Below are positions 1 to 6,994 of a stretch of 8,717 nt of DNA, in pieces. Both the position numbers and the translations under genes were made by a program. This DNA is from Candidatus Fischerbacteria bacterium RBG_13_37_8. Its GTDB lineage: Bacteria; Acidobacteriota; HRBIN11; MFGW01. Each line of letters starts with the position of its first letter. Position 1 is the first letter of the stretch. The notes under the pieces are model-generated. The model was not told the DNA's origin. It made no database searches and saw only the letters and a list, made by a program, of their open reading frames with translations. The stretch spans positions 358-9,074 of the forward strand of contig MFGW01000151.1 of NCBI GenBank assembly GCA_001780385.1. Reading direction: 5' to 3'.

Positions 1-3
1 TGT

Positions 4-378
4 TCATTCATCTTTCATAAACCTCTCTAATAATAGCCTAACATCCCCTACATCAAATCCAAGCGAAACAGCCTTCTCCAGAAAATTCTTCAATTCCGTC
101 TCCAGCATCGTGCGCCGCAGTGTATCCTTTTTCGCCGGCACAAATTTCACCCAGTTGCCACTCCCCATCCTACTTTCGATGAATCCTTCTGCCTCAAGAT
201 TGTAATACGCCTTTGCGACGGTATTCGGATTCAACTTCAGCAATTTCGCCAAATCACGTATCGACGGCAACTGGTCGCCATTCTTCAACCTCCCGGACAT
301 AATCTCCAGCTTGATTGCCTGCATCACCTGCTGGTACGCCGGCACCGCCGATTTTGTATCTATGTCGAACCGCGTCAT
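4..378 (-). CDS. GntR-family transcriptional regulator, YtrA-like subfamily
   Basis: A 124-residue DNA-binding repressor. Residues 10-77 form a GntR winged helix: the dimer-proximal helix 'YQQVMQAIKLEIMSGRL', the 'GDQLPSIRDLA' turn, the recognition segment 'LNPNTVAKAYYNLEAEG' and the wing 'GSGNWV'. Only about 45 mainly helical residues follow. This short tail is typical of the YtrA branch and lacks the effector-binding domain of FadR or HutC types; the tail is expected to dimerise. YtrA-type regulators usually sit first in an operon with ABC transporter genes, and here the downstream side leaves the window at the left edge. The ATG at 376-378 has a GAGGT Shine-Dalgarno on the minus strand at 383-387. 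A perfect palindrome covers the -10 box, so autorepression is likely. GC is clearly higher than in the defence genes, so this is probably native chromosome. The family is sure; the regulated genes are not visible. Confidence 0.93.
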   Translation of the reverse strand: MTRFDIDTKSAVPAYQQVMQAIKLEIMSGRLKNGDQLPSIRDLAKLLKLNPNTVAKAYYNLEAEGFIESRMGSGNWVKFVPAKKDTLRRTMLETELKNFLEKAVSLGFDVGDVRLLLERFMKDE

Positions 379-400
379 ATTAACCTCGCTTTAATCTGTC

Positions 401-426
401 GATTGTATTATAAATATAATACAATC
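401..426. promoter_or_regulatory. GntR operator: perfect 12-bp-arm palindrome
   Basis: The arms GATTGTATTATA and TATAATACAATC are exact reverse complements separated by AA. The site lies 23 nt upstream of the regulator's start codon and contains its -10 hexamer. YtrA-type repressors bind such dyads, so this is most likely the operator through which the regulator represses its own operon. The symmetry is seen directly; the binding is inferred. Confidence 0.8.
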
Positions 427-441
427 TGAATTGTTTGTCAA
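413..441 (-). promoter_or_regulatory. sigma-70-like promoter of the GntR operon
   Basis: Read on the minus strand there is a perfect -35 TTGACA (436-441), a 17-nt spacer and a -10 TATATT (413-418). The -10 lies inside the palindrome 401-426, so bound repressor would block RNA polymerase. Transcription would start near 406, about 28 nt before the start codon. Confidence 0.75.
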
Positions 442-650
442 GTAGGTTGGCAAGGAGAGCAAAAAAGGGGCGAAGAGTTGTCAGAGATAATTCAGAAGAT
501 ATTGCGCTAATGCTGATTCACCATTTTTGCACAATATTCTTATGATGAGCAGAGGCCATTCCGCAATACAAATTATCCGGGAATAAAACTTATGGAAGGT
601 TTAAATTATAATTGTAAGGTCTTTATTTTACATAGCTTCCTGGAGATTAA
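427..650. other. AT-rich spacer between GntR promoter and toxin remnant
   Basis: I see no gene with a credible start here and no convincing terminator hairpin. Minus-strand frames contain open stretches, for example one holding 'CKNGESALAQYLLNYL', that could be decayed coding sequence following the truncated toxin. The frame changes several times and no family match is secure. Confidence 0.4.
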
Positions 651-758
651 TCAAAAAAATGAAAATTTTGGATTCTGGTAATATCTATATCTTTTTTGAA
701 GCTTTTTAATATCTTTTTGAAATTCAGGTATAGATAATATTTTCTTAAACGTGCTCAT
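651..758 (-). pseudogene. truncated RelE-like toxin, amino end only
   Basis: A 35-codon ORF starts at ATG 756-758, inside the last codons of the Panacea-type antitoxin gene and in another frame (14-nt overlap). Its translation begins MSTFKKILSIPEFQKDIKK and continues LQKRYRYYQNP before a TGA at 651-653. The pattern 'PEFxKDIKKLxKRYR' resembles the first strand and long basic helix of RelE/ParE-superfamily toxins, ribosome-dependent mRNA nucleases of about 90-120 residues. The core sheet and catalytic residues are missing, so the product should be inactive. The overlap with the antitoxin is the usual arrangement of a two-gene toxin-antitoxin operon. The family call rests on one short segment. 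An unrelated small coupled ORF is the alternative. A frameshift or deletion after codon 30 is the simplest explanation. Confidence 0.55.
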
Positions 759-1305
759 CGCATTCTCTTACAGAATACGGAGCCATTCTATAAAATACTG
801 ATTCATATTCTATGATATGTCCGTCTTCAGCAGCTAAGTAAGGTACATCTCCATGAGAATAATTACTTATTGCCCTGGCGTTCATGTGAGATAATTTACT
901 CAAAACATTGTCAATTATTTCTATCTCTTTAGGTTCTAATTTTTTAAGATCCGGCTTTCGTAGAGCAATATACGTATTTTGCTTGCGATTATTATAATCC
1001 TTAAGTACTCTTTGTTCCTTTTTAAGCTCTCCAGCCATAATCATTATATTTGCCCATTTATAGAACTCATTTGGGGTGGGACCAAATTTATTTTTAAGGT
1101 AAGTAGCTCCTACAAGCTGCCTTTCATATTTTTCATAAAAATTGAAATCAATAAAATATAGAAACTTATAAAGTTTAGTCTCTCCTATACCAGCCAAATT
1201 TTCAGCTTTTGATAAAATATAAAGAAGTATTTCTTTGAATTTCTCGAAATTTTTTTGTGGGATATTATTTCTCGTGTAGGATTTTTTTGTACCTTTAGTA
1301 CTCAT
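745..1305 (-). CDS. Panacea/SocA-like antitoxin domain protein (DUF4065 type)
   Basis: A 186-residue protein with the two hallmarks of the SocA/Panacea family: 'KLYKFLYFIDFNFYEKY' followed by 'LVGATYLKNKFGPTPNEF', and a C-terminal 'LSHMNARAISNYSHGDVPY' plus 'IIEYESVFYRMAPYS'. Panacea-domain proteins are antitoxins paired with many unrelated toxins; related proteins occur as phage-associated factors. The toxin partner would be the overlapping downstream ORF at 651-758, which is only a fragment, so this may be an orphan antitoxin. An ATG ten codons upstream (1333-1335) also opens the frame, giving 196 residues. I prefer the ATG at 1303-1305 because it has a GGTGAT Shine-Dalgarno six nt away (1312-1317), while the upstream ATG falls in the spacer of a good promoter. 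The gene is very AT-rich and probably acquired. Confidence 0.85.
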   Translation of the reverse strand: MSTKGTKKSYTRNNIPQKNFEKFKEILLYILSKAENLAGIGETKLYKFLYFIDFNFYEKYERQLVGATYLKNKFGPTPNEFYKWANIMIMAGELKKEQRVLKDYNNRKQNTYIALRKPDLKKLEPKEIEIIDNVLSKLSHMNARAISNYSHGDVPYLAAEDGHIIEYESVFYRMAPYSVRECDEHV

Positions 1306-1323
1306 TATTAAATCACCATTTAA

Positions 1324-1352
1324 AGAATAAATCATTTAATGACATTTGTCAA
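1324..1352 (-). promoter_or_regulatory. promoter of the antitoxin gene
   Basis: On the minus strand there is TTGACA (1347-1352), a 17-nt spacer and TATTCT (1324-1329). The predicted start of transcription is about 1317, giving a very short leader that barely includes the GGTGAT ribosome binding site. This supports the start codon at 1303-1305 over the one at 1333-1335. Confidence 0.55.
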
Positions 1353-1945
1353 TATTTCAACTCAGGAATAGCATTACCGTCTATTTTTTATTGCCATAAA
1401 TTAAACTAAATGCTAACCCGATAAAATACCGTTCCTCTTCATGACTAGCTAAAGCATATAAGTGGTGACCGATCAATTTTTCATTGAGCTTGCAAATTTT
1501 TACATATTGCAAGTAACTCGATGAAAATTTAATTTGCAAATGATTATACCAATAAAATCCAGGTATTAAAACATGCAAATATCAAAAAATAAAATATTGG
1601 AAATGCACGTATCTATTAAGTAATTTAATTAATTGGCTCTTGTATTAAATATGCTATATTTCTTATTAAATTAATGGTTTAAACATTTGAAAGGATCTCA
1701 ATAAATATATAAGATATCATTATTAAATACAATGATTTCTAAACAATCATTTAAATGTCCAGAATATAGCAAAAGAGTTGATTTCAATAATGTGCCTTTC
1801 CCAAGCATACGTGCTGGAGCACTTCATATAGCATCTAAAATCATATATTCTTCGAACGGAAAAGCAAACAAATAACGGTTACACAATAATTTCCCCTTTG
1901 TAAAAATAAAAAGTAGCATGTATGAATTAGCAGCTTATCTGACTT
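1353..1945. other. gene-poor AT-rich region
   Basis: About 600 bases without a convincing gene. A 65-codon minus-strand frame (1381-1578) begins only at TTG, two codons after a stop, has no ribosome binding site and matches no family I know; its end 'ALASHEEERYFIGLAFSLIYGNKK' looks protein-like, so it may be a gene relic. A 47-codon plus-strand ORF lies at 1732-1875. No terminator, tRNA or insertion-sequence ends were seen. Confidence 0.5.
1732..1875 (+). CDS. doubtful 47-residue ORF of unknown function
   Basis: The only plus-strand frame that looks even slightly like a gene. It starts MISKQSFKCPEYSKRVDFNN and includes 'VPFPSIRAGALHIASK'. I recognise no family. A possible promoter precedes it (TTGAAA at 1687-1692, 17 nt, TAAGAT at 1710-1715), but there is no Shine-Dalgarno. 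After its stop the same frame is open again to 1950, so it could be part of a broken gene. In DNA this AT-rich a chance ORF is quite possible. Confidence 0.2.
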   Translation: MISKQSFKCPEYSKRVDFNNVPFPSIRAGALHIASKIIYSSNGKANK

Positions 1946-2732
1946 TTAATTAGAAGATATATTTCCACAATCATCAACTGCGAGCACTTTATACGCAATA
2001 TAATTTGAAAGAAGAAGATCATAGAAAATATTAGAAACGGGATTTCCAAGTACATCCCATGCAGAAGGGAAAGGATCGCTGTAATAAGCTGAGCCAAAGA
2101 TGCGATAATTTGCTAAATCAGAACAAGCATTTGCAGACCATGTTATAACCGCATTAGTACCTGATTTACTGACAAGCAAAACATTCCCAATATCCGGGCA
2201 GGGTTCTGTATCGATATGATCCGTAGCAGTAACACCAAGTGTGCTTGATGAAAGCCCGCAGCCATTATTATATCGAATTCTATAGACATAATTTGTTTCA
2301 TTAGTTCCAGTAGTATCATTGTAAGAAGTGGTACCATAGCTTAACGCCGGGACTATAAGTGTTCCGCTGCGCAAAACGCTATAGGTTCTTGTACCTGTTC
2401 CGCCATCGCCCCAATTTTCCGGGTCTGAATTCCAGATGATTTGCACTCCCGTATCACCACAGGAGTCAAGATCCGTTGCATTATTATTGATGATCCCTTG
2501 CGGAATTCAATTTCAATATCAAGAAATCATAACTCCCGGCTCCAAAAGAAGTGGTATAACCTGCAGAAATATAACCGCCATCACTGGTCTGCTGAATAGA
2601 AAATGCCGTATCAGTAGCTGATCCGCCATAGGCATAAGCCCAAGTATATTGAGCAATTGATTCTTTATACTCCAGCATCAGCAGAAGTGAAACAACAATA
2701 AAAATAATACCTTACTTTTCTATTTCTCTCAT
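1946..2732 (-). pseudogene. secreted repeat/Fn3-like protein, disrupted
   Basis: Remains of an exported protein. A good RBS (GGAG) precedes ATG 2730-2732. The frame reads MREIEK, then TAA (2712-2714), then GIIFIVVSLLLML, so the stop falls exactly between the basic n-region and the hydrophobic core of a signal peptide. The mature part has one 'AYGGSATDTAFSIQQTSDGG' repeat ending 'DFLILKLNS', a beta-propeller-like repeat common in bacterial surface proteins. The frame is lost at about 2485-2515. The next frame gives 'NNATDLDSCGDTGVQIIW', a GTG at 2444-2446 being only an accidental start. Two Fn3-like Cys-containing segments follow ('TGTRTYSVLRSGTLI', 'NGCGLSSSTLGV', 'CPDIGNVLLVSKSG') and a natural end 'DDCGNISSN'. 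Related proteins usually carry many propeller repeats, so an internal deletion is likely too. Cell-surface function is inferred; the break is seen in the sequence. Confidence 0.82.
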
Positions 2733-2817
2733 CTTTCTAACTCCAATCAAAATGTTATCTCTCATTTGTTAAGTTAGTACTAATTCATCCCTAAAGCATT
2801 TTCCTTACTCATAAAAC

Positions 2818-2846
2818 ATTATACAATGCAATAATTATCCTATCAA
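2818..2846 (-). promoter_or_regulatory. promoter upstream of the secreted-protein pseudogene
   Basis: On the minus strand there is TTGATA (2841-2846), a 17-nt spacer and a perfect TATAAT (2818-2823). It lies between the McrC stop codon and the pseudogene start, with a leader of about 80 nt. The control region is therefore better preserved than the coding sequence it serves. Confidence 0.7.
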
Positions 2847-2873
2847 GTTTTTTCATTTCACAAAAATAATACA

Positions 2874-4190
2874 TCACATCACAAGATTTCGCCAAATAAA
2901 CTCCATAATTTGCTTACTTGCAGAATTTAATCCGAAACGATTTTCTTCTACTTCCCGAATTGCTGTTAGTATATGTAATCCAAAACCTTTTATGCAGGCT
3001 TCTTTCTTACCATTTACATTTATGCTCAGCGATATGGGATTAGTTTCTTCAGAAGCTGAAGGAAATATAAAAGCAGCAGATGGAATCACAGAGGTGTCTT
3101 TTCTGCCTAATGCATATGCATAAATAAATATTTGGTAACAAATGTCGCGAGGTACATTATTATTCTCTATAAGCACATATTTTGCATCAATTGGTAATTT
3201 CGTTCCGATATTATTCTTTGCTTGAATAATAAAATCTGGTCGAATATTCTTGTATCTGTGGTCACTATCTGACTGATATATAATTGATTTTATAGAGAAC
3301 TGATCCCTAATTATAAAGTTTGTTTTCTCGAGTGTTTTTTGTAGATATTTATAAATGAATTCTTCGAATAATTTATTCATATCAAAAAGGAAAGCAAAGC
3401 ATCTCCTATCATGAGTAACATAAATATCATTTATCCCAAGACCATCCAAAATATGCCATGCAAGTATGTGAGCAGTGCGATAATACTCATTTAATCTATT
3501 ATAGGTAAGATTTTCACGAATTTTCTGAAGCATAACTATTTCATTAGTTGAACATGCTTCCGAGAAAACGGAATACAGATATCTGCATCTCATCAACAAT
3601 TCTTCATTCTTGATTCTTCGTGCACAAAATGAAAGCGCTGCTTCAATAATTTGATTTTCCGGGATATCTTTAAGATATTCATCATATCTGCATTCCAGAC
3701 GATCTATTTCACCAAACCTCTTCGTTATTTGTTTTGATGTAAGAAATCTTCCTCGTAAAACAGGAATATCTGATTCTATTTCGATATAATCAGAAAGCAA
3801 TCCAGCCGATAATAATTTCTCGCATTCTTCAACGAGAAGAAGCGCTACCAAATCATATAAATCATTTGATTTTTCTATTTTTATCATTCTATCTTTAGAC
3901 AACCATCTCAATAGCTGAAGGCCGCAGGCAAATTCTATCATTTTAACCAAACCGCAATAACCACCCGCAAGCTTAGGAATGATGTGTACTTCAAATTGAG
4001 AAAATCTAATGACACCTACCCATGATTTTGCATTTATCCTCACACCTTCTTTAAGATTATCAACACTTACTTTTTCTGCAATTTGCTCTACTAATTCTTC
4101 ATCATCTCTTGTCAATGTAATATTATTAATGGTAAGGCTTTTCCATTCAGGTATTTCTATTGTAATTAATTCAGATACAGTTTTTATCAA
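2874..4190 (-). CDS. mcrC: McrC-family nuclease subunit of McrBC type IV restriction
   Basis: A 438-residue partner of the McrB motor; it supplies the DNA-cutting active site and stimulates McrB GTPase. The N-terminal third is the McrC DNA/McrB-interaction region ('INAKSWVGVIRFSQFEVHIIPKL', split here over residues 52-74). The hallmark 'FDMNKLFEEFI' is at 269-279. The PD-(D/E)XK core follows: 'RPDFII' (317-322, D319), 'PIDAKY' (333-338, D335 and K337) and 'DICYQIFIYAYA' (349-360, Q353). All expected catalytic residues are present, so it should be active. It starts at TTG 4188-4190, the first start codon after an upstream stop; AAGGT from the McrB 3' end serves as RBS seven nt away, and the McrB stop is only two nt upstream, so translation is coupled. 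It is longer than E. coli McrC (about 350 residues), mostly in the amino half. Confidence 0.93.
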   Translation of the reverse strand: MIKTVSELITIEIPEWKSLTINNITLTRDDEELVEQIAEKVSVDNLKEGVRINAKSWVGVIRFSQFEVHIIPKLAGGYCGLVKMIEFACGLQLLRWLSKDRMIKIEKSNDLYDLVALLLVEECEKLLSAGLLSDYIEIESDIPVLRGRFLTSKQITKRFGEIDRLECRYDEYLKDIPENQIIEAALSFCARRIKNEELLMRCRYLYSVFSEACSTNEIVMLQKIRENLTYNRLNEYYRTAHILAWHILDGLGINDIYVTHDRRCFAFLFDMNKLFEEFIYKYLQKTLEKTNFIIRDQFSIKSIIYQSDSDHRYKNIRPDFIIQAKNNIGTKLPIDAKYVLIENNNVPRDICYQIFIYAYALGRKDTSVIPSAAFIFPSASEETNPISLSINVNGKKEACIKGFGLHILTAIREVEENRFGLNSASKQIMEFIWRNLVM

Positions 4191-4192
4191 TT

Positions 4193-6751
4193 TTAACCTT
4201 CGTCTGAGATTAAGGCTTTATTGAGCGCTTTAATAAGTCGCTCCGGATTATTCAATATTTCATAATCAATGGCATGCTCATCTTTATCTACCAGCTCATT
4301 TCCAAGATAATCGGCAAGTGCCGAATAATCCGCATAGCAATATTCCTGCAGCAATGGCAAGATTTCATGGCGGAATCGCTGTGCGAATATTTCAGGATCA
4401 GTAACCGGCTTCTCTTTTTCAAGAAAAAATGAATGCCCTATTTGTTTCTCTCTTCCTTCTTTTTTCGCAATTCTTTTATTTAATTCTTCCAGAAATTCGT
4501 CAAGTTCGAAATCACCGATTTTTGCTCCCACTAATATATTTGTATCAGGCATAAGTTCAACAAAAGCGAATCGCCTTCGTATGGCTGCATCTATATGCTT
4601 TATGCTCCTATCGGCAGTATTCATTGTGGCAATGATATATACATTATCAGGGATTTGAAAAGGTTCTTTGCTCTGTGGCAGTGTAATTTTAAGACCTCGC
4701 TTATCTTTTTCCAATAAAGTAATAGTTTCACCCAATACTTTTGCGACATTTGCTCTGTTTATCTCATCTATAAGAATTAGGTAAGGCTTATTAGAATCTG
4801 CTAAAGCTTGTTGACATACTCTTTTAAAAATTCCATCTTCGATTCTTAACACAAGATTTTCTGATGAAGTAGGAACTGGTCGATAACCTTCTATAAAATC
4901 TTCATAGCTATAAGATGCATGAAAGGTGATCATCGTGAAATGACCGATGCTACTTTCATTAATCGGCTGTTGGATATATTTATCAATTTCATTATCACGT
5001 TCTGCTAATAATGACAAAAGGTAATCTGCCTCATCATGATTTAAAGCAAAAAGAGTACCTTGATTTCTTAAACGCATTGGTTCGCAATTTTTAAGCACAT
5101 TGTCTCTCAATAATTCTTCATACTCAATACCATTTCTTACTCGAACGAGAGGTTCTAATTCTATTTTATCTTCATCATTAGGGCTTGTGTTAAATTCTTT
5201 GCTTATCTTGGCAAGAGCAACTATTTTCTTGTCAGGATTTGATTGGTATCCTATTACAAGATCACCCTGCTTTACCAAAGGATAATTTTTTTGGATGCGC
5301 CCAAGATGAAAATCTACCTTCTTATCTTTAAAGAGCATATCCCAGCTCCACTGTTTCGGATTAGCTACCACCCACCATACTTTATTAGATATTTTAACTG
5401 TTTTTAATCTGTTCTCATAATCAATAAGCGTCTCATTATTAATGAGTACTTCGTTTGGATTATCATATTTTAATTTTTTTAGCAGCCACCATATAGCAAA
5501 ACGCCGAGCATGATATGTCTTGCCAGTACCTGGAGGTCCATAAAGTATAATTTGCTTCTTATTTTCTAATGCAACCTCTATTTGTTGAATAATTAACTCT
5601 TTTGGCATATCAGTAATACTTTTCATCTCCTCACTGCCAATAATTTCTTTATATAACTTGGCATCGATTTCAGCAACCGTTACAAAAGCCCATTTCTCTT
5701 GTGGAGTAATCTTTTTTGCGTACTTAGTGTCCCAATTGACATGAACAACATGGCAAAATGAACCTCTATCGTCAATCCATTCATAACCGGGTTCAATTAC
5801 CTCGCCTAATGCTAATACCTCAGACTTGCCTTTGTTTGCTACAATCTTATCTCCTGGCTCTAACTCCATTAAAGTCCATAGCTCTTTTGATTTCTTCGAA
5901 ATCATTCTGCTTTTCTGCTTATATTCATCGCCATATTCTTCAAAAAATTTATGCTTAAATTCCTTTTGCGACTCAAAAGATTTAAGATCTCCAGTTTTAT
6001 CCCAACCTACACATATATAATTATTACTCAAACATTCTTGCCAATATATTGCATCTTCGCCTGGTGATATTTTGAACACCTTTATGCTCTGTTCTGGATG
6101 AGCCCATTTATAAAGCAAGAATGCAAGTTCTTTAGTATTCCATTCCTTTAGCTCGGGAATTTGTCTTAGGTTCTGGAGAAGTATTGAATTAAGGGTAGCA
6201 CGCTCAAGGTTGCGATCTGCTTCTATTCCTAAAGCATTCAAAAAATGAATTAAATGTTCTTTTGAAAAGATTGGCAAAATTTTATCAGGAAAATAAATAT
6301 AAATAGACTTAAGTCGTAGTGATGGTCCATATGGAATATCATCTATTTCATCCCATTTCATTTCCCTTGCAAATAGGAAAGTTTTTACAAAATTCTCTCT
6401 AATTTTCTCCCACGCTTCCTTTTCATTATTAACTTGTTTTTTCAGCTCTAAAGGGATATACCAAGAACTATCTTTATGTTTTAAATAAATGATATGCTTT
6501 GCCGAACTTCCTCCCTTAATACTTCCGATATTTGTCGTTTTAAACTCAAGCAAATGACAATAAGTATTCTTTTCCAATCCCAATGCATATTTTTCAAGCT
6601 CCAATTGTGGCCACTGATCCAGTGGAAATAGCCTTATTACTTCCATCCTTTCCTTTTCAGATTCCTCATAATTCTTTTTCGCCTCTTCTCGGTCAAAATT
6701 AGACAACATTTCTTTGAGCGAGGTAATTCCTTCAGATGCTATTTCATTCAT
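4193..6751 (-). CDS. mcrB: McrB-family AAA+ GTPase with EVE-like domains
   Basis: The 852-residue motor and DNA-recognition subunit of a modification-dependent restriction enzyme, nearly twice E. coli McrB. Residues 40-218 form an unassigned domain ('LLEFKTTNIGSIKGG', 'YFPDKILPIFSKEHLIHFL'). Residues 223-365 look like an EVE/PUA-type module ('AIYWQECLSNNYICVGW', 'LEPGDKIVANKG'). Walker A GPPGTGKT is at 405-412. A second EVE-like domain at 457-575 ('VWWVVANPKQWSWDMLF', 'GRIQKNYPLVKQGDLVIGYQ') is inserted before the McrB motif 'FHASYSYEDFIEGYRP' (610-625). Walker B LILIDEINRAN (658-668), the signature MNTADRS (710-716), the arginine finger RRR (725-727) and 'IGHSFF' (771-776) complete an intact core. 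EVE/PUA folds are known readers of modified bases. ATG 6749-6751 has a strong GAGGAGG site (6756-6762). McrC follows after two nt. Confidence 0.95.
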   Translation of the reverse strand: MNEIASEGITSLKEMLSNFDREEAKKNYEESEKERMEVIRLFPLDQWPQLELEKYALGLEKNTYCHLLEFKTTNIGSIKGGSSAKHIIYLKHKDSSWYIPLELKKQVNNEKEAWEKIRENFVKTFLFAREMKWDEIDDIPYGPSLRLKSIYIYFPDKILPIFSKEHLIHFLNALGIEADRNLERATLNSILLQNLRQIPELKEWNTKELAFLLYKWAHPEQSIKVFKISPGEDAIYWQECLSNNYICVGWDKTGDLKSFESQKEFKHKFFEEYGDEYKQKSRMISKKSKELWTLMELEPGDKIVANKGKSEVLALGEVIEPGYEWIDDRGSFCHVVHVNWDTKYAKKITPQEKWAFVTVAEIDAKLYKEIIGSEEMKSITDMPKELIIQQIEVALENKKQIILYGPPGTGKTYHARRFAIWWLLKKLKYDNPNEVLINNETLIDYENRLKTVKISNKVWWVVANPKQWSWDMLFKDKKVDFHLGRIQKNYPLVKQGDLVIGYQSNPDKKIVALAKISKEFNTSPNDEDKIELEPLVRVRNGIEYEELLRDNVLKNCEPMRLRNQGTLFALNHDEADYLLSLLAERDNEIDKYIQQPINESSIGHFTMITFHASYSYEDFIEGYRPVPTSSENLVLRIEDGIFKRVCQQALADSNKPYLILIDEINRANVAKVLGETITLLEKDKRGLKITLPQSKEPFQIPDNVYIIATMNTADRSIKHIDAAIRRRFAFVELMPDTNILVGAKIGDFELDEFLEELNKRIAKKEGREKQIGHSFFLEKEKPVTDPEIFAQRFRHEILPLLQEYCYADYSALADYLGNELVDKDEHAIDYEILNNPERLIKALNKALISDEG

Positions 6752-6926
6752 AAATCCTCCTCATCATTATTGCTTTTATTTTTAGCATATTTCTTGGCCT
6801 CTTTGCTCTATCTATCCTACTCTTGAAAGAATAAAGAATCAATGCAATGGAGATTTCATTTAGAAAGGCCTTGCATAGATATTCTTGCTCTTTCTCTATT
6901 TTAAAAATTTTTTTGCTGAAAAATAC
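6744..6926 (-). other. orphan open frame running into the McrB start
   Basis: Sixty codons without a stop follow a TAA at 6927-6929. There is no ATG in the first two thirds. The translation includes 'KIEKEQEYLCKAFLNEISIA' and then 'LILYSFKSRIDRAKRPRN'. It ends at TGA 6744-6746, overlapping the McrB start in the manner of coupled genes. A 19-codon ORF (6934-6993, starting MKCDEMRFLKNLICRDKSK) begins one nt after the zinc-protein stop in another frame. Together they could be one frameshifted small gene. AT-rich chance openness is the alternative. Confidence 0.25.
6814..6842 (-). promoter_or_regulatory. possible internal promoter for mcrBC
   Basis: On the minus strand there is TTGATT (6837-6842), a 17-nt spacer and TAGGAT (6814-6819); each box matches consensus at four of six positions. 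The 243-nt gap before mcrB is the only place in the operon with room for a separate promoter. Weak evidence. Confidence 0.28.
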
Positions 6927-6994
6927 TTATCCTTTATTTGCTTTTATCTCTGCAAATTAAATTCTTTAAAAATCTCATCTCATCGCATTTCATA

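Noticed and set aside
660..722. Near repeat of CAAAAAGATAT and CAAAAAAGATAT as a regulatory repeat
   Set aside because: Both copies encode the lysine-rich helix of the toxin fragment and are spaced by coding sequence; no sign of a separate site.
1333..1335. Upstream ATG for the Panacea gene
   Set aside because: It has no Shine-Dalgarno and lies in the spacer of the TTGACA/TATTCT promoter; ATG 1303-1305 has GGTGAT at proper distance.
1381..1578. 65-codon minus-strand frame upstream of the antitoxin, considered as its toxin
   Set aside because: It begins only at TTG right after a stop, lacks a ribosome binding site, resembles no toxin, and is separated from the antitoxin by the antitoxin's own promoter. 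The overlapping ORF at 651-758 is the better partner.
1600..1945. CRISPR array, tRNA or insertion-sequence ends in the gene-poor region
   Set aside because: No regular repeats, cloverleaf or paired terminal inverted repeats could be seen; the short ATTAA palindromes are expected in AT-rich DNA.
2444..2446. GTG as the true start of a separate 166-residue protein
   Set aside because: The same frame continues upstream with family-typical residues ('NNATDLDSCGDTG'), and there is no RBS; it is an internal codon of the broken secreted-protein gene.
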